Assembly (NCBI GenBank): GCA_001579985.1
Contig: LRSR01004988.1
Location: 1-45,843 of the forward strand
Source of the DNA: Hypsibius dujardini
Lineage: Eukaryota; Tardigrada; Eutardigrada; Parachela; Hypsibiidae
DNA: 45,843 nt
Direction of reading: 5' to 3'
Under the pieces are notes generated by a model. It was not told the DNA's origin and made no database searches. It saw only the letters and a program-made list of their open reading frames with translations. Made by a program: the position numbers and the translations under genes. Below are positions 9,627-20,185 of this stretch, one piece after another (position 1 is the first letter of the stretch; every line of letters begins with the position of its first letter).

Positions 9627-11815
9627 TCATTTCTTCTGGTCGGATTCCCCTTTCAGAAAGTCAGTGGCTTCTTCTTGAATAATCTTCCATGAGTGATGTA
9701 TGTCCGCAGAATTGGTCCGTGATGCCCCGGCGGTGAAGCGAAAAACAGCCTGACCGTTGAGCATGGCGTGGGTCAGGAAGAGCCTCTTGCTGTCGTTGAT
9801 CCTCTTCATTAAACGCATATTTGCCTCTCCAGACGCCTGAAAAAATCAGCAATATTTATTTTGAAATAAATACTTTGAGGAAAAATATTTCTTGACGCAG
9901 TCTGTCCTACTTTTAGGCGAAAGCAAGCCAAACCCAGGCGAACCGGCACCATCATCTCGAAGCGATCATCCAGCTGGACCAACTTCTCAAATTCCTTCGC
10001 CAATCCCACTTGCTAAATAAAACAGAAATAAATATAATTTAAATAAAAATTAAAAAAAAAATATTCCGTGCACGTTTTTTTGGTAGGACAATTATTTTTT
10101 CAATAAATATTATATAAATAAATAATATTATATAATACATTTTGTAAGTTAGTTCAGGAAGCTTACCGTTCGAATATACTTCTGTAGGCCTTCTACGCCG
10201 TACATTCGCAGGACAAACCACACCTTCATGGAGCGACAGCGCCGGCCCAGTGCGACCTGGTAATGCTGTCAACCGGACAAGCAGACGCAGGTAAGAAAGG
10301 GCAAATAAATGGAAGCGGAAACAGCACTGTTAGTAGAACAAAGGAAACGACAGCGAAATCAAATAAATGTGACAATCTGAAATGTACGCGAAAGTCAGGC
10401 ATGGCTTCTCCGCTGTCCGGATTCGGTCGTATGATCGGGCAGTTATAATCCAACGCCTGGCTGATAAGTGACATATCCTTAAGCCTGCCATGGAACACAG
10501 CTGGGATAATCTTCGATGATGGAGCGATTTTAATAATGATTTTAAATTTAATTTTATTCGTTCATACCATAACGCAGAGCAGTCGAAATTGACCAGCAGC
10601 CATTTATGGGGGTTGAAGTTGAAGGAGTCCACGCACTCCACTCCGGCCATCCAATGCCGAAATTCCGGGCAAATAAAAGCGCTGCCGGCGTAAGCCGCGT
10701 CCACGTGGAGCCACAATTCCTCCGCCTGACAGATCGCGCCGAGCTCCGTTAAGTTGTCAAATGCACAGTGAGGAGTCGTGCCGCTCGTTGCGAGGACCTA
10801 AATTAAACAGAAACTGAAAAATCTAAAAATTTATAAAAAATTTTAAAAATTAATTTTGGCGGGCAGTTTCTTTTTGTTTGGGTTGAATGTTTTTTTAGCT
10901 TGATTCGTTTCGCCGATCCCAAGAGAAATTCGTCAAGGAATTTCCCCTTGCTTCGTACTTCCTTGCTGTTCTTACGTAGAACGGAATCAGTCCAGCCGCT
11001 CGGTCTTCCTCGATCGCCTGCGCCAGACTGGATCCCCGAAGGGATTGTTCCTCGTCAGTCGGCAATCCTCTTCCCGTGACGTGCGCCAAAGTTGTCGCTC
11101 TTTGGGCAGAACTATGAGCCTAGAAATTAAATTGATTTTAAAGCCTTTATTCTATGCGATGCGTATTTGGTATTACATCCAAAGTCTTTAATTGTAATCG
11201 ACGAGAGTAAATACGCGTATGCGAGTATACGAGTAAAAAATGTATTAATATTTTGAGCATATTCTTGCCTGCTCGGAGTAATAAGCTATTAGCTTGTCGG
11301 TGATCTGACCGTCAGTCCAGTCCGGATGTTTCGCCTTGGTCTCACGAATGGCCTTGGCTTTTGCGCCGAGAATGGTCATCAGTGAGGCTTCACTAGCCGA
11401 GCCCTAAAGAGAACGATTCCTTAAAACAACAACCTGAATGATCTTACTATATCTGCTTACCTGTTACTTTTATGTGTATTTGGTGGTGTCAGCTATTTCA
11501 AAACTGTAAAGTAGTGCGCCATAGCTTCTCAATGTGCATTTGAAGCAGGCATTCTATCTGCTTTTATTCAAAAATGAATGAATTCTTTTCTAGCTAAATA
11601 ATTTTCATTGAATAAGGGGGATTGTCTAAAGTGGTTGTTCACAGTGTTTGGAATTGCGTGGTTGATATATAAATATTGTAATTACATAAGTATACAATGT
11701 AACTTGTAAGTATGCATCTAACTGATTCCCCTTTTGCCTGTCAGCTATTCGTGTGCCTGCCTCTGCAACTGCTTGAATGACTGGGTTGTCAGTCTCTCTG
11801 TCTGTTTGTATGTCG

Positions 11816-11875
<60 letters not shown>

Positions 11876-12544
11876 TGCCTGTCAGTATATCGATATGTTG
11901 GCACTCTTGATATTTCTTACCTCAATGACACCACCTCCTGGACCCTTGGAACTAAACAGAAAGTGCTCCGGTAAGCCCAGCATATGTGCGAGCCAGTCCA
12001 TAACGACCGTTTCTAATTCAGTTGACGCTGGATTCGAGGTCTGTCAGCCAAGAGATGTGGTCAGCTATTTGTTAACCAACGACCCTGCCGTTAAAATTCA
12101 AACATAAACTAACCCATGAAAAACCCAGACCGCTGATGGCATCGGACAAGATATCTCCAAGGATCGCCGGATATGAGGTGGCTGATGGAAAATAACTGTG
12201 AAATCGCGGTGAGTGCCAGTGGGTAACCTTGAAGCGTAAGACTTAATTAATAAGGTAATTCTTAAGGTAACTTAATTTTTGGCAGTTTGTTTTAGCACTT
12301 AAATGTTAAGTCGAGACAAGCACAGGTATCGAAACTTACATACCCCAGGCATAATGACTCGTTCCACGTCCGCAAACACATCCTCCCAGGCTTCCCCTGT
12401 CTGCGGTGCCTTTTCCGGGACGAGTTTCCGCAGGTAACCTTGCTGGACGCTTGGAGTGACTTGCCGATCGCGAATGTTCTCCAAATAATCGGCGACATAG
12501 TCGATCATCTCCCGTCCTGCCCGGCGAAATTCGTCAGCATCCAT
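9627..12544 (-). CDS. Ddc: aromatic-L-amino-acid decarboxylase family (DDC/AADC), PLP enzyme
   Basis: Ten exons: 12544-12344, 12227-12114, 12040-11921, 11403-11269, 11119-10976, 10797-10568, 10484-10388, 10265-10167, 10012-9911 and 9836-9627, giving 483 residues (human DDC has 480). Conserved blocks include an [20 protein letters not shown]-type N-terminus, [26 protein letters not shown] and [19 protein letters not shown]. Numbering matches human DDC up to residue 315, so His192, Asp271 and the PLP lysine Lys303 are all present. The catalytic-loop tyrosine (human Tyr332) falls on Ile in a gap-free alignment; the nearest Tyr is at 328. The loop is then about three residues longer before [13 protein letters not shown]. 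Intron 4 (11268-11120) uses a GC donor (CAG then GCAAGA). The family decarboxylates DOPA, 5-HTP or related amines in the cytosol; substrate and even reaction type here are uncertain because of the loop change. Confidence 0.95.
11804..11876. repeat. TGTC tetranucleotide array in Ddc intron 3
   Basis: Uninterrupted TGTC units inside the intron between decarboxylase exons 3 and 4. Confidence 0.9.
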
Positions 12545-12865
12545 TTCCTTCTTCGTACAGGTAAATTTCTTGTGTGGAAAAAAACTGCGTCTTCAGTGCG
12601 ACAAAACAAGGTTTAAGTATTCGCAAAAATCTAAACCGGAAATGTACAAGACGTGACGGTGTGTGTGACTGCAAAGTAGAGTGCTGGTTGAAGGTTTTCT
12701 GTTTGCTCTTGACATTGCAATTCTTATCACCCAGCCCCCGGGTAGACTTCCTACACGATGACGGTCTCGGGTTGCCGCGTCGGTTCACAGGTTTGCACGG
12801 AGAGTCCGTTTTCAGATAAGATAAAGGCAGGGTAATAATGCTCAATGCACGTCAAAAGCTCGGTA

Positions 12866-13579
12866 AAATTGAGCTTTAGGGCCACTAATCAAATTTGAGT
12901 TGTGGCTATCAAGCCTAGTCAACTCGATGATTTTGAATCGAATGGCATCAACAGAATTTCGATAACAAATCAGGGGGAGAGCTAAAGCGTTTTGATTGCT
13001 CGTTTGCCCCAGTCGACAGGTCGATCGTTTGCTTGATTGATTATCTGGGTAGCAAAATCAGCGCCGCCATTTTCTTATGGCCTTAAACCCATGAGTGATG
13101 GATCACCGCGCGAGGGCTCGGCGCCCCATCACTCATGGAAATCTGAATCAGAAATGCCATTCATAACCCATCGCCAGTGGTGCCATTCAAAACCCATCAA
13201 AACCCATCAAAAAACCCATTTACAGATGTGACCATTGAAACCCATCCCCTTCACGGCGGCTCGCTCGCGCTCAGGTCAGTGGGTAGGCTCACAGTCGTTT
13301 AGGCAAACCGATGCTTGATCGATCGATTGAATAGTGGTATCAATGCCGCCATTTTCTTATGGCCTTATACCCATCACTCATGGGAATCTGAATCAGTGTT
13401 GCCATTCAACACCCATCGCCAGTGGTCATTGATTAATTGTCTAAATACTTCAAACCCCGCAGCTCCGCCCCCTGATCTCGGATCGAAATTCGGCTGATGC
13501 CAATCGACTCAGAAATCATTAGATTAACTAAGAATTGTGTTCAAACTTAAAATTTGATTAGTGGCCCTAAAGCTCAATG
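12866..13579. mobile_element. MITE-like element with 29-bp terminal inverted repeats
   Basis: ATTGAGCTTTAGGGCCACTA... at 12868-12896 is the exact reverse complement of 13550-13578 over 29 bp. TA dinucleotides at 12864-12865 and 13580-13581 could be the target duplication. Inside, a block of about 110 bp beginning with GCCGCCATTTTCTTATGGCC is directly repeated (from about 13065 and 13345). No transposase frame is present, so it would be non-autonomous. Confidence 0.75.
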
Positions 13580-13647
13580 TAACCAAAAGTTCCAGGGTCG
13601 CAGACATGTACTGCACATACGTGTACCATGCCGTAGTTGCGGTACAT

Positions 13648-13684
<37 letters not shown>

Positions 13685-13783
13685 CAGACAGACAGACAGA
13701 AACAGACAGACAGGACAGACAGGCAAGACAGACAGACAGACATACAGAAGCAGACAGACAGACAAACAGACAGACAGACATGG
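13648..13783. repeat. GACA tetranucleotide array
   Basis: Interrupted GACA/AACA units just downstream of the peroxidase gene. Confidence 0.9.
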
Positions 13784-13972
13784 GACAAGCAAAGAACAAA
13801 ATAAAGGCATCCGCATTTCTGATCCGCGACACCGTCTGCGGTTAATTCGAAAGTAAACTACGTTTTATACCAAACCCGAAACCTCATACTGTAAATCCTT
13901 GACCAATCATAGCGCTTTTTCGAGCAAATTCTAACTTAAAGCTCCTAGTCCATAATTGAAAAACAGCTTCGG

Positions 13973-14528
13973 CTAAGCTCTCCGCCATGGTTGAAGATCC
14001 AACCCGGGGATGCTTGAGCAATCCACGCGCTTATTCCTGTAAGAATGAGCAGAAGAATATGTATAGAATACTAAAACATTAATTATTATTTACTCCGAAG
14101 TTCGTTTAATCATAACAGTAACTTCTTACCCTAATTGAGTAATTGTTTCGAACACTCTCGGCTGAATTGCCTTCAAGTTGGTGGTAGTGCTGCAAATGAT
14201 GCTCGCCATAGAGGTCTGGCGGATGGCCTTCAGTTGTTCTGCAGAGAAAGAAACACGTCCATTCCGAAATTATACATAAAGTATCCTTGAACAAACGCTA
14301 TACAATACCGTTTGTAAGCCGGGATGGCAGTGGAAGGTCATTCTCGTACCAGAACCGATCTCCGGTACGCAGCCGTCCAAACTGCTCAGCGAGGATGCAG
14401 CTGAAGGTCTTACCGACTAGACCGTCTGCGCTGCGGTTTTCCGACAAACCCGCCGGGTAGAGATCAATGTCTGCAACGGATCTAGAGTGGAATGATAAAT
14501 TCATGAGGTCTGTCTGTCTGTCTGTCTT

Positions 14529-14564
<36 letters not shown>

Positions 14565-17500
14565 CTTGCCTGCCTGCCTCACTGCCTTTTCGACTACTCA
14601 CTCGTAAACAGACTTGAGCTTATCGACCACCTGGCTCGGCATGACATTGAGTTTCTTCAACGCCTCAAAGGAGTTTGCCGTTGGTAGCTTGCACAGTTTT
14701 CGCCATTCCATATAGCCATTAATGCCGTGATCCCTGCCGCGCTGGATGTTCAAGCTGACCAGATCGTGACCGAACTGCGGGGTCTTGGGGTTGGGGAACA
14801 AGCTCTGCGAGAGGTCCGGTGTGACACTGTCGCTGATTTTTTTCCCCGGTAGGGTGGCCATCCCGCGGACCAGTTCGTCGATCATGCCCTGTTTGTAGAT
14901 GTTGCCGGCCTTGAAGAAGGTCGTTCGCAGGGGAATTGTCCCGACCTCTTGGAAATTGGCATTCATCCGGACAAGTCTGCTCTGGACCATCGAATGGCCA
15001 ACTCGATAAGCCGCGGTAGAAAACTCATTGGAAAGGCCTGAAAAGGAACTAATCGAATGCTTCGTCTACTTCCATTATAAAATAAAATTTTATTTAATTT
15101 ACAGAAAAAGTTACAAAGACAAAAAGCTGTAAGAAGTTACAAAACGTTTAGTGAATTTCATCATGCTTGCTTGCTAACCGGCGTCGACTGTGACGTCATA
15201 TCCCCTGAATCGTCCCGTTTTCAGCACAGCAAGTCCCGGTTCCTTCACAACCAACGGTCCCAGGAGAACGGGCAGAAATTCCTGCAAGGAGCAACCATAT
15301 TTTGCGGCACCTGATGAGGGAGATGAACAGTGTCGCATTAATTGAAGCCGTTTTCGGTACATTATAGGTAATGTGTTGCAGTTGGGCTGCGATGATGGCC
15401 CGCGCTTCTTGGTAGAACTTTTCGTCGCTCCAGTCGCTCGTCTCCGGGAACCCGCTCAGTTTGTTGACAATGTTATTGTGGTGGCGGACAAACAATGTGT
15501 GCGTGGTTTGCAGGCCAGCCTAACGAGACAAAGACACAGACAATTCCATTAGTTTTTTTTCAATTTTTTCTCAACGTGAATAGTAACTTTTTAGAATGCT
15601 AAAAGACCGTAGTTAGGCAATGTGGATTGTTCAGTTTTACCCTTAACTTGAATTAAGTAAGTTTATTAGACTATTGTGAGTTTTTGTCATTTGCATTTGC
15701 GAAAAAGTGGAGATTGGAGATTCGGGCATACCTGTGTGTTGCACCGTTCGTCGCCTGAAAACACAATTGCAGGATTAAAAAATAGAAGTCGGCTTTATTA
15801 TTTAAGGTTGTGTTAAGGGATGTTTCCTGACCGGCAATGAAGCACGGTCTTCCGGGGGTCTTATCCAGACACACGACAGTGTCGTTGGTGAGGGCGCTCT
15901 TTTCAGCCCCCGGCAGGAGATGATATGCTGGATTGCTGGCGAACGGTGCAGAGACCTCCAACCGACCTGCCAGTAATTAATTGCCTTAATTGCCTTCATT
16001 ATCTTTCGTCTTTTCTCAATTAATTTTCGGTACCGCAAAGCAGGTGGAAAAAAACCAGTTTATTTGAATGGAGTTTCTTGTGTGAACTTTCACAATTTTG
16101 TTTGTCAGATAAAAGCAGAAAAATAGAAGCTGACCTTTAGAGCCGGCTGAGGTGTCGCGAACTTGGAAGATCAGTGCGTCATTCACGCCATAGACTGAGG
16201 TGGAAAAGACGTTATTATATTTATATATATAAATATGTTTACCGAATTTGTATAAATATTTAATTCGTTTGCGAAACTCACTTGCACTGCCGTCGATGTA
16301 GGCGGAATTCTGGTTCAGCTGCTCGCGATGCCCCAGGCGGCAACCAATCCGCACGCCAATTCGACTGCGCGCACACTCCATGCATTTCTCTCCGAACCTG
16401 GCGAGAAGTGCGAGGGAAACACAAACTGCTGTGACATTTCGTTGTTGTTGTTTTTAAATTATCGGAAAAGGTCACACGTTCTGGGTTTTCTTTTACTTGG
16501 AATAAAAAGGGTCGTCCCTGGGAATTGTTATGGCTGCAAAAATGACCGAACACCAGTCATCCACACGTAAACGGAGAATACTTCAAACATTTCTATTTTT
16601 CCCCTGCAAATTTATTTTCAAGATATTTGAGCGGGATCGTCTGTTGGTTGTTTAATTTTCTTTTTTTCTTTTTTAATTTAATTTTTTGGACATACCTAGA
16701 GAATGGGTAATTCTTTATAAACAATGGATAATTCTTTAAAAATTTTTTTAGTTTAAATTTTTGGCCGGTAAGTTTAAGCTTCTTTTTTATTTTATTTTTT
16801 ATTGTATTTTTTTCTATTTTTTTTCTATTTTAAACGTGTAATTTAAAAATAAATAAATAAACTTACGGATACAGTCGGGGCTCTGCTTGCCTTTGGCCAC
16901 TCCACAACACCGCGGGCGCTCTTGCGCTGTGGACTAAACACAACGAACAAAGGACAACGCGTGTGTTTCGCGAATACGGCGAAATAAACAGCAATTTATT
17001 GCGTCTTTACCGTGAGATCGTGTGCCTGAAATTAGAAACAGCAACAGATAAACGACACATGAATAACAAATAAATAAGAAATAAGCAAGACTACAGTGCT
17101 AACAAGGGACGATTTTCATGAAGAGAACGCAAAAGATCTCCAATTTGATTTTGTTAATTAATCCGATATTAAAGTGATGAGTTAGTTAAAAAAAGTTTTT
17201 CATCGATGACTAAATTAATTTTTTTTCGGCAGAATTTCAAAGGCCGGAAAACACGGGAAGAATCCTTTTCCCCTGATTTTCGGAAATAATTTGATTTCCC
17301 AAATTTTAATACTGTTATTTTAATATTGTTTTAATATTGTTAATATTGTTATTTTTCCAGATTCAATTTGGAACCGATCGACAGTGACAGAATCTATTCT
17401 GAATGTCTGGGGGCGGAGCTATGAATCCGTTTCAATCCGGGCCGTAAACTTCCGAATCACATTCCCGAAACAACCCATAGCTCCTCCCCCTAACATCCAA

Positions 17501-19292
17501 ACAAAATTCTGTTGATACAAATCGGTTTCAAATGCACTGCCAAATTTTTTTTTAAAATCAAACTTTTTCAAGAATCAAAGTTTTTGCAGTGAAAATCAAG
17601 GAACACTAATGACTGATTAAAAACAAAATAAAGTTGGGGAATTTTTGGTTCCTCATCCGAAAATCGTTTAAGTAAGCTTGTCTTACCAAAAACTGGCCGA
17701 ACTGGGTAAACTGCAACAACGGAGTGAATATTGTAAGTAAATATGTTTTCAGTGCGACGTCAAATGGGATTCATCCGGCTCACCATCGCTGTCCACGTGG
17801 GTGCGTCGTCGATCGTCTGGGTGATGACCCTCGAGCTGACCAAGCGTGCACTGGGCAGCGGCTTCTTGCTGGAGCTCACTCTCAGCCCCGATTCTGCAGC
17901 CGGAAACATAATAAACAATTACTTAACGCTTGAAAGAAATTTCAGAATTTACTCTTGTCTGCGTAATCGGGGGCCAAATTTCGAAGGAAGGTGCTTGATT
18001 CGCGGCCACGATTGGGAAAGCAAATGTTGTTGCAGAATCCCGAATGGGAGCGATATTTGTTTCTGGCACAGGCCGGCTGCAGTGCAGGGTCGAGAAAGGC
18101 ATCAATCGGAACTACAGGCCTACGGGCACAAAAGGGCGTCGTCATTTTGGGAACCTCTCACATCACCCGGAGGAAAACCCCAATTAAGATTTGCGAAGCA
18201 CCTACTGATCAGATTCCTTGCAAAAACCGGCAACTAAACTGCCGGCATCATTTTGATTGGAAGGAAGCAGTTTTTGAAGCTCCTTCGGAAGGGATATTTG
18301 TGACAGGGTTTCTTTTGCAACGCCATTCTCGATATTTTTCATCCTTAAAATCAAGTGGAGAAGTATAGTCATTCTCTGAAAGTTAGTGTGCTATGGACCA
18401 TGTATCGTTCTGTCTGTATCTGTGTCTGTGTCTGTGTCTGTGTCTGTGTCTGTGTCTGTGTCTGTGTCTGTGTCTGTGTCTGTGTCTGTGTCTACTCTGT
18501 GTCTACGTCTGCCAAACCTTACGTTTGCTCCTCAAGAGTGTCCGACAGATCCTTAATGACATGAGCATCCTGGTCGATGAGGTTCGTTTTCGGACGTACT
18601 TTTCCGAACTCTGCCAGCTGGTCGCCGGACGTCCCCGCCTCTAACTGCTCGTATTTGGAATCGTCTGCGTTGACAACAACCCTTCTGAGGGCCCCCTGGA
18701 AGCTGTCGTGGAGGAAATCCCCGGACAGTTGGACGTCCTGATGAGTGGCAGTTTTAATCTGATACTCAATGTTAGACGCGGCCATACTCCATCCGCCCCA
18801 ACCCTTGCCGTACTGGGCATCTGTCCAGAATGCCGGCGTCTGAAAGTAGTTGTTGACTGACCCGGAGGACGCGTCGATCGACCGACTGGAACCGCCGCGC
18901 CCGTTTGCCGCTGAATAGTTTTGAAATAAAATAGAAATAAAAAATAATAATGCAGACATGTGGATAATAAAATGTATTCACCCAATATATTTTTAATTTA
19001 TAATTAATATTTATTTTCGAAATTTTAATATCTTTTAATGATTACACTTAACTAAATACAGTTAGTGTTTATTTTAAAATGTAGTAAACTATTTTCGCCA
19101 ACGATATTAATAATTAATATTATTTTCGAAAGTTTAATAGTTTAAGTATGTTTAAATATAAGACTTTAATGTACAAGAGTTTAATATTTGTAAAATAAAT
19201 ATATAACCAAGAAATAGTACCGTACCGCAAGTATAGGAGACAAATATGGCTGTTATCAGCGCCAAGGCAAGGTGAAGGTTAAACCTCGCCAT
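13973..19292 (-). CDS. secreted animal haem peroxidase (peroxinectin/chorion peroxidase-like), 17 exons
   Basis: Exons 19292-19226, 18910-18523, 18119-17953, 17893-17784, 17710-17687, 17025-17011, 16933-16867, 16428-16282, 16194-16135, 15966-15832, 15754-15732, 15519-15361, 15281-15179, 15037-14602, 14481-14309, 14238-14130 and 14036-13973 give 748 residues. A signal peptide ([20 protein letters not shown]) and a linker precede the peroxidase domain, which starts near the CNN motif (GFCNN). Domain landmarks are GQFLAHD (distal His254, Gln250), [23 protein letters not shown] (catalytic Arg397), [20 protein letters not shown] (proximal His503), IQRGRDHGI and CSSIPGLDL. The two acidic residues that ester-link haem in mammalian peroxidases are replaced, by Ala253 and Thr400. 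Exons 5, 6 and 11 are microexons (24, 15 and 23 nt). The family oxidises phenols or halides with H2O2 outside the cell; cross-linking of matrix tyrosines is a plausible role. The start was chosen because it directly precedes the hydrophobic signal; upstream in-frame Met codons exist. Confidence 0.93.
18411..18494. repeat. TGTGTC hexanucleotide array in peroxidase intron 2
   Basis: About 13 copies of CTGTGT (TGTGTC) inside the intron between peroxidase exons 2 and 3. It is the only clean hexanucleotide array in the window. Confidence 0.9.
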
Positions 19293-19938
19293 AATATGGG
19301 ACATAAGGCAGTGCAGGATACCAGCAGAGAAAGTGAAACGTTCCAACCGCGCGAGAACCTATACTAATTTGGGTGCTTTTTCTTTGTAGGAGGAAAAAGA
19401 AAGCAAAAGAAAGCAGGTTTTACCACTTTGAACAATTCTTGACTGGAGGCAAAAAAAAATAGCAAACTTCACATACACCTTCGCAGGCATGTCTGCCAGT
19501 CTGGCGGGAGAGCTTTCCCGGACGAGGTTCCTTCCGATAGCACAAACCGGTTGACTCGCCAGCCAGGCAGGCCGCACCCAGCTTATATTTCAACCACGAT
19601 TCATTTATCAAACGCCTAGACAAGTGTCTGCATATGATATGTTTGCTGCGCTTCAGGCATGGCTGTCTTTCAGGCCGAGCCTTTTCTAGCGAGGAAGTAC
19701 AGCGACAGGATAACGTCGAGGTACTCTTGTAACTTTTTTTTCAGTGTGCCTAACGGCCGCACTCAACTATCAACGGGTATTGAAAAGCCTTCAAAAGAGA
19801 CAATCTGATCAAAAGACAAACTTAGGGGCAGGAGGGGTGACAGGCCGAAAAGAAGTTACATAGGCAGGCATGCACGCAGGCATGCAGCAGACATCTACAG
19901 ACACACAGAGATAGATAAACAGACATACAGACAGACAT

Positions 19939-19981
<43 letters not shown>

Positions 19982-20185
19982 CTCAGGAAAAAGGCACATC
20001 TGGTGAGGACACTTTCTCCCAGTTCACGATCCCGCCTGCAGTCTTCTGTGGTAGTTGCCTTTGGCGTTTTCCAACCACGAACACTATAATTTTCTTCTTT
20101 TGACTTTTTACGACACAACCGTGTGCAGATACAAGCTCAACTCCGTGGGATCATACATTAATGAGATACACGTTTGTATAAGTCG
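19293..20185. other. spacer between peroxidase 5' end and Tyr-rich gene 3' end
   Basis: Contains the presumed peroxidase promoter, a GACA array at 19917-19981 and no recognised exon. A frame over 19420-19623 shows no family similarity I can see. Confidence 0.55.
19917..19981. repeat. GACA tetranucleotide array
   Basis: ACAGACAGACAG units with two early ATACAG variants. Confidence 0.9.

Larger units (their letters stand above)
12545..13972. other. spacer upstream of Ddc and downstream of the peroxidase gene
   Basis: Contains the presumed Ddc promoter (nothing specific recognised), a 714-bp inverted-repeat element (12866-13579), a GACA array (13648-13783) and the peroxidase 3' UTR. Short ORFs here look like chance. 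Confidence 0.6.

Noticed and set aside
10167-10265. Ddc exon 8 starting at VALGRR
   Set aside because: The acceptor nine bases upstream gives HYQVALGRR, matching the conserved HWQIPLGRR; the shorter version would delete conserved residues.
10226-10498. Ddc exon 7 starting upstream at the frame MFHGRLKD
   Set aside because: Joining it to exon 6 breaks phase or creates a stop. The acceptor just before GCTTAAGG gives W-LKD, matching arthropod DDCs.
19293-19346. Earlier in-frame Met codons for the peroxidase
   Set aside because: They place about 18 polar residues before the hydrophobic signal; the Met at 19292 gives a normal signal peptide.
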